From contig JAUWXH010000114.1 in assembly GCA_030616465.1 (NCBI GenBank), positions 1-6,735 on the forward strand: a DNA stretch of 6,735 nt. Direction: 5' to 3'. This DNA comes from Planctomycetota bacterium (GTDB lineage: Bacteria > Planctomycetota > Phycisphaerae > UBA1845 > Fen-1342). Under the pieces are notes generated by a model. That model made no database searches, had not been told where the DNA came from, and saw only the letters and a list, made by a program, of their open reading frames with translations. Position numbers and translations under genes: made by a program. Below, one piece after another: positions 1 to 5,932 of this stretch (position 1 is the first letter of the stretch; each line of letters starts with the position of its first letter).

Positions 1-2
1 GG

Positions 3-533
3 GCGGTCGAAAAGCTGGCCTTGCGGCCCGATAGCCGCGTGCTGGAGATCGGGTGCGGGACCGGGCTGAACTTCCGCTACGTCCTTGAACGGCTCGATCC
101 CGAGGCCGGGCAGCTCACCGGACTGGACTTCTCGGCGGACATGCTGCGGCGGGCCGCCCGGCGGCTGGACGCCCGCGGCTGGTCCAACGTCGAGCTAGTT
201 CACGGCGACGCCGGCGAACTGGCACTCGGCCGGCGCTTCGACGGCATCCTGTTCGCCTACAGCCTGTCGATGATTCCCGACTGGGCGAGGGCCTTGGAGC
301 GGGCGTACGAACACCTGCACCCGGGCGGGCGTCTCGTCGTACACGATTTCGGCCGCTTCGAGACCTGGGGGCCGCTCGGTGTGCTGATGCGCGGCTGGCT
401 GCGGCTGAGCCACGTCGAGACGCGGCGGCCCTACGCCGAAAAGCTGCGCGAGCTGTGTGATTCGTTTGAGCTGTATCGCTGGCTGGGCGGCTACAACTTC
501 ACCGCCGTCGGCCAGCGCCGGAAGGAGGCATAA
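3..533 (+). CDS. btaB: BtaB-like SAM-dependent N-methyltransferase, 5' end outside window
   Basis: Class I S-adenosylmethionine methyltransferase; 176 residues are visible and the reading frame is open to the left edge, so the true start lies upstream. The TTG at 21 is probably internal, because AVEKLALRPDSRVLEIGCGTG reads as one continuous Rossmann entry. Visible motifs: SAM-binding motif I (VLEIGCGTG, near residues 13-21), an acidic strand end (GLDFS), a GDA motif, FAYSLSMIPDW at about 80-90, and HPGGRLVVHDFG at about 107-118. The SLSMIPDW stretch is what I remember of BtaB, which adds three methyl groups to the amino group of diacylglyceryl-homoserine to give the betaine lipid DGTS. The next gene, BtaA-like and overlapping by one base, makes that substrate, which greatly strengthens the call. 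On sequence alone it could be another small-molecule or phosphatidylethanolamine N-methyltransferase. Any phosphate-responsive promoter would lie outside the window. Confidence 0.8.
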   Translation, partial: AVEKLALRPDSRVLEIGCGTGLNFRYVLERLDPEAGQLTGLDFSADMLRRAARRLDARGWSNVELVHGDAGELALGRRFDGILFAYSLSMIPDWARALERAYEHLHPGGRLVVHDFGRFETWGPLGVLMRGWLRLSHVETRRPYAEKLRELCDSFELYRWLGGYNFTAVGQRRKEA

Positions 534-1708
534 TGGTTCCTGTCCTTGATATGCCCTGCAACGGCAAGCGCGGGTTGCTGGAGCGCATGGTTTTCCGCGG
601 GATCGTGTTCAACATGTCGTGGGAAGATCCGGAGATGGATCGGCTTGCGTTTGGGGTCGGCCCGCAGGACACGGTGATCTCGATCACCTCGGGCGGCTGC
701 AACCCGTTGAACCTGTTGTGCCAAAGTCCGCGCAAGCTGTTCTGCGTGGACGGCAATCCGGCCCAGACCGCGCTGCTGGAGCTCAAGCTGGCCGGGATCG
801 CGCGGTTGGACCACCAAACGTTCTTCGACATTTTTGCCGCCCGCAAGCCGTCGCGCGTGTTGCAGGTGTATCGGCCGTTGCTGCGTCCGCATATGTCGGC
901 GCGCTCGCGCGCGTTTTGGGACAAGCGGTTGTGGATGGCCGCCCGCGATTTGTACCGCTTCGGCAGCTTGGGGCTGTTCTATCGCATCCTGCGGCGGTTT
1001 CTGCGGCTGCTGGGCATTCCCCTCAAGCGGGCCGACGAGTTCTTCGAGCTGCGGTCGCTCGAGGAGCAGAATGCCTGGTACCAAAAACACGCGGCGCCCA
1101 AGCTGTGGGGGAAGTGGAGCCGGCGCTTCGTGCAGTTCAAGCCGTTCTTGTACGTCGCGGGCGTACATCCCAAGCAGTTCGCGCTGGTGGACGGACGGCA
1201 CGACATATACGACTACGTGAAGGAGCGCTTCGAATACGCCCTGACCAAAGTCCCCATCTACGACAACTACTTCCTCAGCATGGCCATCACCGGACGCGTC
1301 CGCGGCGAGCGTGTCCCCCCGTATTTGCTGCGGGAGAACTTCCAGACGCTGCGCGGCAACCTCGACCGGGTGCGGGTGGTCAACGGCTGGCTGGGCCCGT
1401 TCCTGGATTCCCAGCCGCCGAGTTCCATCAACAAGTTCAACCTGCTGGACATCTTCGACTGGATGACGGCGGCGCAGTTCGAGGCGACGATGAAGAGTGT
1501 CTTGCGCGCCGCCGCCCCGGACGCCCGGCTGATCTACCGTTCCGGGAGTTACCGACTTGACCCGCCGGCGTCGATCCGCCCCCACCTGCATCACCACGCC
1601 GAACTGGCCCGTGAACTGTTCGCCCGCGACCGGTCGGCCACGTACGGCAGCTTCTACGTCTTCTCCGTCCGCGACGGCCACGCACCAAAGCGAGAGATGT
1701 TGCCCTGA
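533..1708 (+). CDS. btaA: BtaA-like SAM:diacylglycerol 3-amino-3-carboxypropyltransferase (DUF3419)
   Basis: Complete 391-residue protein, near the roughly 400 residues usual for BtaA. The family transfers the 3-amino-3-carboxypropyl group of S-adenosylmethionine to diacylglycerol, the first step of DGTS betaine lipid synthesis at the cytoplasmic membrane. Seen in sequence: VFNMSWEDPEMDRLAF (about 26-41), a SAM-binding segment with ITSGGCNPLNLL (about 51-62), CVDGNPAQTALLELKLAGI (about 71-89), and a C-terminal NKFNLLDIFDWM block (about 301-312) that ends in the second methyltransferase-like half. The ATG shares its A with the TAA of the methyltransferase gene (TAATG). An AAGGAGG sits four bases before it, so the two are translationally coupled. 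The homologous part seems to end near SATYGSFYVFSVRDG. The last eight or so residues (APKREMLP) lie where a convergent minus-strand gene overlaps by 55 bp. Gene order is methyltransferase first, the reverse of the order I recall for Rhodobacter and Sinorhizobium. Confidence 0.88.
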   Translation: MVPVLDMPCNGKRGLLERMVFRGIVFNMSWEDPEMDRLAFGVGPQDTVISITSGGCNPLNLLCQSPRKLFCVDGNPAQTALLELKLAGIARLDHQTFFDIFAARKPSRVLQVYRPLLRPHMSARSRAFWDKRLWMAARDLYRFGSLGLFYRILRRFLRLLGIPLKRADEFFELRSLEEQNAWYQKHAAPKLWGKWSRRFVQFKPFLYVAGVHPKQFALVDGRHDIYDYVKERFEYALTKVPIYDNYFLSMAITGRVRGERVPPYLLRENFQTLRGNLDRVRVVNGWLGPFLDSQPPSSINKFNLLDIFDWMTAAQFEATMKSVLRAAAPDARLIYRSGSYRLDPPASIRPHLHHHAELARELFARDRSATYGSFYVFSVRDGHAPKREMLP

Positions 1709-2316
1709 ATCGAGATGTCCCCGCTCATCGGGCCGCCCAGCGCCAGGGCGTCGCTGTAGACGCCGCGCACCGTCATGCTCCCGGTATGTGTGCCGGTACC
1801 GTCGACGGTGATGTCGCGGGCCGAGTCGGCCGAGATATTCCCCGACAGCAGACCCCCGATTGTGATCGGGGCGCCGATGTCCCCGCCGTCGAACGTGTTC
1901 AGCAGGTTGCCGCCCATCTCGACCTCACCGCTGACGCTGTCGACGGTGACCCCGTTGGTCTGGCCGAGGTCCTCTGTAATCTCGAGTTTCGCCAGCGTGC
2001 CGGTCGTCGCGTTGGAGAGGTCGATTTCCCAGACGTCCGTCGCGCCGGCGCCGCCGCCGGCATCATACGCGATCTTGACCGTCACCGTCCCGCTGACGCC
2101 GATCTGGGCCCTGATCCACTGGATCGCTTCCAGCTCCTCCGTGGCAGGGTCCCACGCGCGGAATCCGTACGTGCCGGCCTCATTGATCTGAATCGTGTTG
2201 TCCTCGTGGTCAAGAGTGCAATCTTCGGCGTCACCCTGCCACACGTAGATCTCACCGAAGGCGCCGCTGGTCACACCCAGCACACAAAACAGAGATAGTA
2301 GAGTGCATCGCAACAT
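1654..2316 (-). CDS. Secreted repeat-type protein, probably 3'-truncated
   Basis: 220 residues. The ATG at 2316 is chosen because AGGAG sits nine bases upstream and a signal peptide follows directly (hydrophobic residues 5-20, likely cleavage at GAFG|EIY). After an IYVWQGDAEDCTL opening come beta-strand-rich, Gly/Asp/Thr-rich units: SGTVTVKI, SGEVEMGGNLLNTFDGGDIG, ITIGGLLSGNIS, ITVDGTGTHTGSMTV, GPMSGDISIQGNIS. These resemble the solenoid-like surface proteins common in planctomycetes, which are usually much longer. Here the pattern stops abruptly and is followed by an unrelated RFGAWPSRTEKT tail read off the antisense strand of btaA. No PEP-CTERM or other anchor is visible. The start lies 20 bp after the stop of the upstream PEP-CTERM gene, so the three minus-strand genes are likely co-transcribed. 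Function unknown; it may be a truncated relic rather than a working gene. Confidence 0.7.
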   Translation of the reverse strand: MLRCTLLSLFCVLGVTSGAFGEIYVWQGDAEDCTLDHEDNTIQINEAGTYGFRAWDPATEELEAIQWIRAQIGVSGTVTVKIAYDAGGGAGATDVWEIDLSNATTGTLAKLEITEDLGQTNGVTVDSVSGEVEMGGNLLNTFDGGDIGAPITIGGLLSGNISADSARDITVDGTGTHTGSMTVRGVYSDALALGGPMSGDISIQGNISRFGAWPSRTEKT

Positions 2317-2336
2317 GTCTTGTTTCTCCTTTTGCG

Positions 2337-3044
2337 TTACGTCTCTTCGACAAGCCGTGCTCGACTGCGCCAAGCGCAGACGCACAGCGTTATCAACATC
2401 AAAACCGAAGCGGGCTCTGGAACGACACCGAAGCGAACATAGTCCCAGTGCGAGAGATTCGCCGCGCCACTGACGCAGTCCCCCCAGCCGAACTTTGAGG
2501 GTAGGGCGCCCTGCCAGAACGTTCCCTGGTGGGCCAGGTCGCCGTCGATGTACAGGTCATACGTCTGCATGTCCCACGACAAAACGCGATACTCGTGGAA
2601 CACGCCGGGCGTGATCGGGATCTCGACGCCGTCCTCGAATTTGCTGATTATGTGGTCGGGAAAGCACCCGATGCCGAGCTGCCACGCATCATCAGAACTG
2701 ATGCCAACCTTGGCATCGTAACCGTCGCCGATGGTCTCGTCGACCTTCAGGCGCCACTCGGCCATGAACAGTTCACCCGGCCCGGGGTCGAATTCGCCGT
2801 ACAAGTACCGGCACGCGTAGTCGTAGACGCGCAGGTCGTACAGCGAATCCATGGTGAGAATGCCATTCTCAAGCGTTCGGTACGCTCCGTCACCGTGGAA
2901 CGGGCCGTCGTCGTTGCCCCAACGACGATCCCATCCTTCGTTTTCGGGCAAGTCGTTAGCTTCATACGTGATCCAATACTGATCTGCCCCGCCTTGCGCA
3001 ACCAGGGCCCCCAGGCCGGCCACCACAAACATCAGCATTCGCAT
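2337..3044 (-). CDS. PEP-CTERM secreted protein, LamG/jelly-roll-like, downstream paralog
   Basis: 235 residues, exported. Three in-frame ATGs lie at 3050, 3044 and 3038. I chose 3044: it puts GGAGG (3053-3057) eight bases upstream, the same spacing as in the paralog. It also makes the signal peptide the same length as the paralog's (D21-Q22 against E21-Q22). The ATG at 3050 overlaps the upstream stop as ATGA but lies only two bases from the SD. Signal peptide about 1-20. The mature domain has QYWITYEANDLPENEGW, WGNDDG, GILTMDS.YDLRVYDYA, FDPGPGELF.AEWR, ITPGVFHEYR and YDLYIDGDLAHQGTFWQG. The last two are typical of concanavalin A/LamG-like sandwiches. The C terminus carries PEP at 209-211, a hydrophobic stretch at about 212-226 and WRSRAR: an exosortase-type PEP-CTERM sorting signal. 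The protein is expected at the cell surface or released; ligand unknown. Confidence 0.87.
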   Translation of the reverse strand: MRMLMFVVAGLGALVAQGGADQYWITYEANDLPENEGWDRRWGNDDGPFHGDGAYRTLENGILTMDSLYDLRVYDYACRYLYGEFDPGPGELFMAEWRLKVDETIGDGYDAKVGISSDDAWQLGIGCFPDHIISKFEDGVEIPITPGVFHEYRVLSWDMQTYDLYIDGDLAHQGTFWQGALPSKFGWGDCVSGAANLSHWDYVRFGVVPEPASVLMLITLCVCAWRSRARLVEET

Positions 3045-3046
3045 CG

Positions 3047-3796
3047 TCATGTCCTCCTTTCCGTTGCGCCGACCCGGGCGCCGACAGCGGGTGGAACCGC
3101 CCCTACACATTCGCGCCTGCGGGCAGCACCGACGCACAGTCCTATCAGCATCGACAACGAACAAGGTTCCGGCACGACGCCAAAGTGGACATAATCCCAA
3201 TGCGCGAGACTCGCCGCACCGCGGACGCCGTCTCCCCAAGCTAACTTCGACTCGAGAGCGCCCTGCCAGAACGTTCCTTCGTGGGCCAGGTCGCCGTCGA
3301 TGTACAGATCGTACGTCTGCATGTCCCAAGACAGCAGACGATACTCGTGGAACACGCCAGGCGTGATCGGAATGTAGACCTCCTCCTCAAACTGGCTGTC
3401 GATGTGATCCGGGAAGAGGCCGAAAGCAAGTTGCATAGCGCCATCGGAAGCGATGACAAGCATCGAGTCACGGCCATCTCCGATCGTTTCATCGACCGTC
3501 ACTCGCCACTCGGCGACGAAGAGCTCACCCGGGCCGGGGTCGACCTGGCCGTACAAGTAGTGGCAGGCGTAGTCGTACACGCGCAGGTCGTACATTGAGT
3601 CCATCGTCAGGATGCCGTCCTGGACGGTGCGGATCGCGCCCTCACCCTCGTGCGACCCGTCGTCGTTACCCCAGTGTCGTTCCCAGCCCTCGTTTTCGGG
3701 CAAGTCGTTGCCCTCGTACGCGATCCAGTATTGCTCTGCTTGCGCCAGAACTGAGCCGAAGGCTGACAGAATCAGACAGACAAGTGCTGGTTGCAT
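3047..3796 (-). CDS. PEP-CTERM secreted protein, LamG/jelly-roll-like, upstream paralog
   Basis: 249 residues. The start is ATG 3796, with AAGGAGG eight bases upstream; an ATG at 3844 in the same frame lacks this. Signal peptide about 1-20, cleavage near LAQA|EQYW. The mature domain aligns without gaps to the downstream gene, about 145 of 191 positions identical by hand count, with the same QYW, DLPENEGW, WGNDDG, VDETIGDG, ITPGVFHEYR and YDLYIDGDLAH blocks. PEP lies at 209-211, followed by 14 mostly hydrophobic residues and RRRE. Unlike a normal PEP-CTERM signal, the protein then continues for 20 residues (CVGAVPPAVGARVGATERRT). A TAG in another frame at 3103-3105, just after the basic cluster, suggests a small indel removed the original stop. 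It is first in the minus-strand run, and its stop overlaps the first ATG of the next gene as ATGA. A promoter-like pair with a poly-G spacer lies upstream. Confidence 0.87.
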   Translation of the reverse strand: MQPALVCLILSAFGSVLAQAEQYWIAYEGNDLPENEGWERHWGNDDGSHEGEGAIRTVQDGILTMDSMYDLRVYDYACHYLYGQVDPGPGELFVAEWRVTVDETIGDGRDSMLVIASDGAMQLAFGLFPDHIDSQFEEEVYIPITPGVFHEYRLLSWDMQTYDLYIDGDLAHEGTFWQGALESKLAWGDGVRGAASLAHWDYVHFGVVPEPCSLSMLIGLCVGAARRRECVGAVPPAVGARVGATERRT

Positions 3797-3887
3797 GTGT
3801 CGATCCTCCTTGAGCGACACTGGCCCACGCACGCGCCTCGCCATGGTGCGGCGGCGCCGGTCCCTACTCGATCTGCAATACCGCTCG

Positions 3888-3918
3888 ATTTTACCCCCCC
3901 CCCACGAGTCTCTTTCAA
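3888..3918 (-). promoter_or_regulatory. Candidate promoter of the PEP-CTERM operon with poly-G spacer
   Basis: On the minus strand, TTGAAA (3913-3918, 5 of 6 to the -35 consensus) is followed after 19 bases by TAAAAT (3888-3893, 5 of 6 to the -10 consensus). The spacer holds ten consecutive G. The predicted start near 3880 leaves a leader of about 85 bases before the ATG at 3796. A spacer of 17 is optimal for sigma70, so loss of two G would bring the boxes to ideal distance. The consensus is that of Escherichia coli; promoter rules in this organism are not known from the window. Confidence 0.5.
3894..3903. repeat. Homopolymer tract, C10 on plus / G10 on minus
   Basis: Ten identical bases in the intergenic region between the beta-propeller gene and the PEP-CTERM run. 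Tracts of this length slip during replication in many bacteria. It lies inside the spacer of the promoter candidate. The exact length is also the kind of thing sequencing and assembly get wrong. Confidence 0.9.
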
Positions 3919-4036
3919 CCCCGTTTCCAGCCCCAGGCCGCCGTGGTCCGCCAGCCTGGCAGCGTCGCCCGGACGATCGCGACCTCGTCCGAGAACGCGC
4001 CGGCCAAGCCTGGGACCGCCGGTGGGTGACGAGGAT

Positions 4037-5218
4037 TCAGGGGTTTCCCTGGCCGCGCCCACCGCGGCCGAAGCAGTAGATCACGCCGTCCTCGGTGGCG
4101 ATGACCAGGCAGTCGGCGGCGACGGCGGGTGAGGCGCTGATCGCCGAGCCGGTCTCGAAGCGCCAGGTCTCGCGGCCGGTGGCAAGGTTCACCGCGTAAA
4201 CGTTACCGTCGGCGGAGCCGACGAAGACGCGGTCCTTGGAGGTGTCTCCGTCTGCCGAGCGAACGACGACCGGCGAGGACTCGATCTTGCCCTTGGTGAC
4301 AAACGTCCATCGCGGGTGGCCGGTGTGCGGGTTCAGGGCGATCAGCCGCTTGTCTCGGCCGCCGACGATTACTGAGTGCGGCGTGACCGCGGCGGAGGAC
4401 ACGATCGGCAACTGTTGCTGGGGATGCTCATAGGTCCAGATGGTGCGGGCGGCAGACCAGTCAACGGCCACAACCTGGCCGCCGACGGTCCCGACGAAGG
4501 CATGTTTTCCCTGGCAGGCCGCCGACGCGCCGCAGGGCGAGCCGAGCTTGACTGCGGCAACCTCCTGCCCGTCGGCCAGGCGGATGACGTGCAGCCTGCC
4601 GTCACAGCCGGCGAAGACGACGCGCTCGCGGACGATGGCGGGCGTGCCGTGCACCATGTCTCCGGTCTCGTGCTTCCAGATGAGCTGACCGTCGCGGGCC
4701 GCCAGACAATAGACGACATTGTCATACGAGCCGAACACGAGCCGGCCGGCCTGGTGGTTGGGGGAGGAGATGATTTGGCCGTCGGTGGCGAACGTCCAGC
4801 GGGCCTGGCCCGTCTGCGTGTCGACCGCGTGCAGCACGCCCTCCTGGTCACCGAAGAAAACGGTCTGAGCAACCACCACGGGCGAGGATTCGATCGGCCC
4901 TTTGGCGGCGTATTTCCACTTCAGCCTGCCGGTCGTCAAGTCGAGCGCGTACAGGTTGCCGTCGTGGCAGCCGACGTGGACCACGCCGCGGGCGATCGCG
5001 GCCGTCGCGGTGACGGCCTGGGGGACTTCGTACTTCCAGCGCACGGTCAATCGCTCAGGCAGGGTGGCGGTCGCGACGCCGGTCAGTTGTGGGTCCCCGC
5101 GAAAGCTGGGCCACTCGGCCTGGCCGGGGCGCGTGCTGGGTAGCTGGGCGTGGGCCGAGCAGAAGGCTACGCCGAGGACAAGCCACTCGACTATCTGCAA
5201 CGCGAGCGAACGATCCAT
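4037..5218 (-). CDS. Secreted PQQ-type beta-propeller protein (BamB-like fold)
   Basis: 393 residues from ATG 5218; a GTG four codons upstream (5230) is the alternative, and neither has a strong SD (only GTGGGA nearby). A signal peptide is likely at 1-24, cleaved at SAHA|QLPS, although Glu11 interrupts the hydrophobic core. The mature chain opens with EWPSFRGDPQLTGV, frequent in planctomycete propellers. About eight repeats of the type VFVGSADGNVYAVNLATGRETWRFE follow, each with a DG/GxVYA turn and a closing tryptophan. The fourth is degenerate (GQEVAAVKL in place of the tryptophan motif). KGPIESSPVVV and KGKIESSPVVV recur as blade starts. No dehydrogenase active-site or PQQ-binding set could be confirmed, so this is probably a binding or scaffold propeller in the periplasm. 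There is no Bam context, so I do not name it bamB. No clear intrinsic terminator follows the stop. Confidence 0.85.
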   Translation of the reverse strand: MDRSLALQIVEWLVLGVAFCSAHAQLPSTRPGQAEWPSFRGDPQLTGVATATLPERLTVRWKYEVPQAVTATAAIARGVVHVGCHDGNLYALDLTTGRLKWKYAAKGPIESSPVVVAQTVFFGDQEGVLHAVDTQTGQARWTFATDGQIISSPNHQAGRLVFGSYDNVVYCLAARDGQLIWKHETGDMVHGTPAIVRERVVFAGCDGRLHVIRLADGQEVAAVKLGSPCGASAACQGKHAFVGTVGGQVVAVDWSAARTIWTYEHPQQQLPIVSSAAVTPHSVIVGGRDKRLIALNPHTGHPRWTFVTKGKIESSPVVVRSADGDTSKDRVFVGSADGNVYAVNLATGRETWRFETGSAISASPAVAADCLVIATEDGVIYCFGRGGRGQGNP

Positions 5219-5295
5219 GGCGCATCCCACGTCCGCGGGCGCTGGAATCGCGCCCCTGCCGGCCCATCCGGGGAGCGAAGCGTGCTCAATAAGCT

Positions 5296-5327
5296 GGCCC
5301 CCGTCTGCCTGCGGCGTGGCGGGGGCC
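5296..5327. other. Hairpin in the leader of the beta-propeller gene
   Basis: An 8-bp perfect inverted repeat, GGCCCCCG (5296-5303) against CGGGGGCC (5320-5327), with a 16-base GC-rich loop. It lies about 80-110 bases before the beta-propeller start. No T tract follows on either strand, so it does not look like an ordinary intrinsic terminator. It may structure the leader RNA. Confidence 0.55.
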
Positions 5328-5334
5328 GTGTATT

Positions 5335-5362
5335 GATAAAGAGGCGGATGCGCCTCTATATC
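5335..5362. other. Second hairpin, near-palindromic, between tRNA-Ala and the beta-propeller gene
   Basis: GATA-A-AGAGGCG, loop GATG, CGCCTCT-A-TATC: an 11-bp stem broken by one A/A mismatch with a 4-base loop. On the minus strand the 3' arm runs into TTTATC, a poor U tract. It could be a weak terminator for the tRNA transcript, part of the beta-propeller leader, or a protein-binding palindrome. Confidence 0.5.
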
Positions 5363-5387
5363 TGAAAGATGCCTGCACTACGCCGGC

Positions 5388-5401
5388 TGTCAAGTTTTTT
5401 T
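5388..5401 (-). promoter_or_regulatory. Perfect -35 box with upstream A7 tract, -10 unclear
   Basis: On the minus strand a run of seven A and a C precede a perfect TTGACA (5388-5393). At a 16-18 base spacing only CATCTT or ATCTTT is found, a poor -10. If active it would transcribe the two hairpins and then the beta-propeller gene, with a leader of roughly 140 bases. The tRNA transcript reading through is the alternative source of mRNA. Confidence 0.3.
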
Positions 5402-5483
5402 CCGGATTGAGCGGCTTTTTGGGCCGCGTTTGTCCCCTTCGCTGCTGAACTGCCGTAAGTCCCGCCGCCTTCGTCATTTACAA

Positions 5484-5556
5484 TGGAGCCGATGGGACTC
5501 GAACCCACGACTTCTTGCATGCCATGCAAGCGCTCTCCCAACTGAGCTACGGCCCC
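5484..5556 (-). tRNA. tRNA-Ala (anticodon GGC)
   Basis: A full 73-base cloverleaf can be folded by hand: acceptor GGGGCCG against CGGCTCC with the G3-U70 pair that marks alanine tRNA, D stem GCTC/GAGC, anticodon stem CTTGC/GCAAG with loop ATGGCAT, variable loop AAGTC, T arm GTGGG-TTCGAGT-CCCAT, and discriminator A. The CCA end is not encoded (TTG follows). It reads GCC and GCU alanine codons. It lies 27 bases downstream of tRNA-Phe, same strand, probably one transcript. Confidence 0.98.
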
Positions 5557-5583
5557 GGCGGATTCGGAGTTTCCTGTTGGAAA

Positions 5584-5656
<73 letters not shown>

Positions 5657-5692
5657 GCACGGGTCGCGCCGGACGACGAACAGGGTATTTCC

Positions 5693-5721
5693 ACGGTAGA
5701 GCGTGGGGCGGCCGGCGTCAA
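5693..5721 (-). promoter_or_regulatory. Promoter of the tRNA-Phe/tRNA-Ala transcript
   Basis: On the minus strand TTGACG (5716-5721, 5 of 6) and TACCGT (5693-5698, with the conserved T, A and final T) are separated by exactly 17 bases. The predicted start near 5686 gives a leader of about 30 bases before tRNA-Phe, a normal distance for a tRNA gene. A GC-rich spacer and weak -10 are common in stable-RNA promoters of GC-rich bacteria. Confidence 0.6.
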
Positions 5722-5803
5722 GCCCGATCCTGATCGCGTGGGCCCCAGTGCGGCGCAGTCCCGTCGGCGGCCGCGGCGTCGCCGCCCGAGGGGCTCCGGA
5801 CAG

Positions 5804-5833
5804 TTGACCTCTCCCCGTCTTCCACCCGATAAT
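5804..5833 (+). promoter_or_regulatory. Candidate distal promoter of the prepilin gene
   Basis: TTGACC (5804-5809, 5 of 6) and GATAAT (5828-5833, 5 of 6), spacer 18 bases. The predicted start near 5840 leaves a leader of about 190 bases before the ATG at 6031. That leader would include the hairpin at 5877-5896. Confidence 0.45.
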
Positions 5834-5876
5834 GTGGGTGGGTGGCCAGGCCGCGAGCCGGCGGGTACCCCGATAA

Positions 5877-5896
5877 TTTGGCCCGCCGCGGCCAAA
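5877..5896. other. Short hairpin in the prepilin leader
   Basis: A perfect 7-bp inverted repeat, TTTGGCC (5877-5883) and GGCCAAA (5890-5896), loop CGCCGC. It is followed by A and G rather than T on the plus strand, so it is not a terminator for plus-strand transcription. It lies between the two promoter candidates. Confidence 0.45.
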
Positions 5897-5903
5897 AAAG
5901 GGC

Positions 5904-5932
5904 TTGCGTCGCCGATTCCGAGGCCCTAAAAT
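5904..5932 (+). promoter_or_regulatory. Candidate proximal promoter of the prepilin gene
   Basis: TAAAAT (5927-5932, 5 of 6) with a weak TTGCGT (5904-5909, 3 of 6) 17 bases upstream. It would give a leader of about 90 bases. The -35 is poor, so this is less convincing than the distal candidate except for its distance. Confidence 0.3.

Larger units (their letters stand above)
2337..3796 (-). repeat. Tandem gene duplication of the PEP-CTERM gene
   Basis: Two adjacent genes in the same orientation encode proteins that align from residue 21 to the PEP motif without gaps, with 46 differences in 191 positions by hand count. SD spacing (8 bases) and residue numbering of the PEP motif (209-211) are identical. 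Signal peptides and C-terminal tails have diverged most. This is a head-to-tail duplication old enough for substitutions to accumulate but still in register. Confidence 0.9.

Noticed and set aside
491..1681. Minus-strand open frame of 396 codons opposite btaA
   Set aside because: Antisense shadow in GC-rich DNA: composition is Arg/Gln/Val-rich with no domain motifs, while the plus strand has clear DUF3419 motifs and an SD.
2317..2385. N-terminal extension of the 220-residue protein to 2385
   Set aside because: It adds residues before the signal peptide and overlaps the previous gene; AGGAG nine bases before 2316 supports the shorter form.
3045..3329. N-terminal extension of the downstream PEP-CTERM gene to 3329
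   Set aside because: It would place about 95 Arg-rich residues before a clear signal peptide and overlap the paralog's coding region; the SD and paralog alignment fix the start at 3044.
3984..4036. Intrinsic terminator after the beta-propeller gene
   Set aside because: Only short GC stems (five to seven bp) with long loops and no T tract on the minus strand.
4376..5143. Plus-strand open frame of 255 codons opposite the beta-propeller gene
   Set aside because: Shadow of the minus-strand repeats; no motifs, no SD, and the minus strand encodes a recognisable protein.
5411..5427. GCGGC / GCCGC hairpin downstream of tRNA-Ala as a terminator
   Set aside because: The stem is only five base pairs and, in the direction of tRNA transcription, it is followed by A-rich rather than T-rich sequence.
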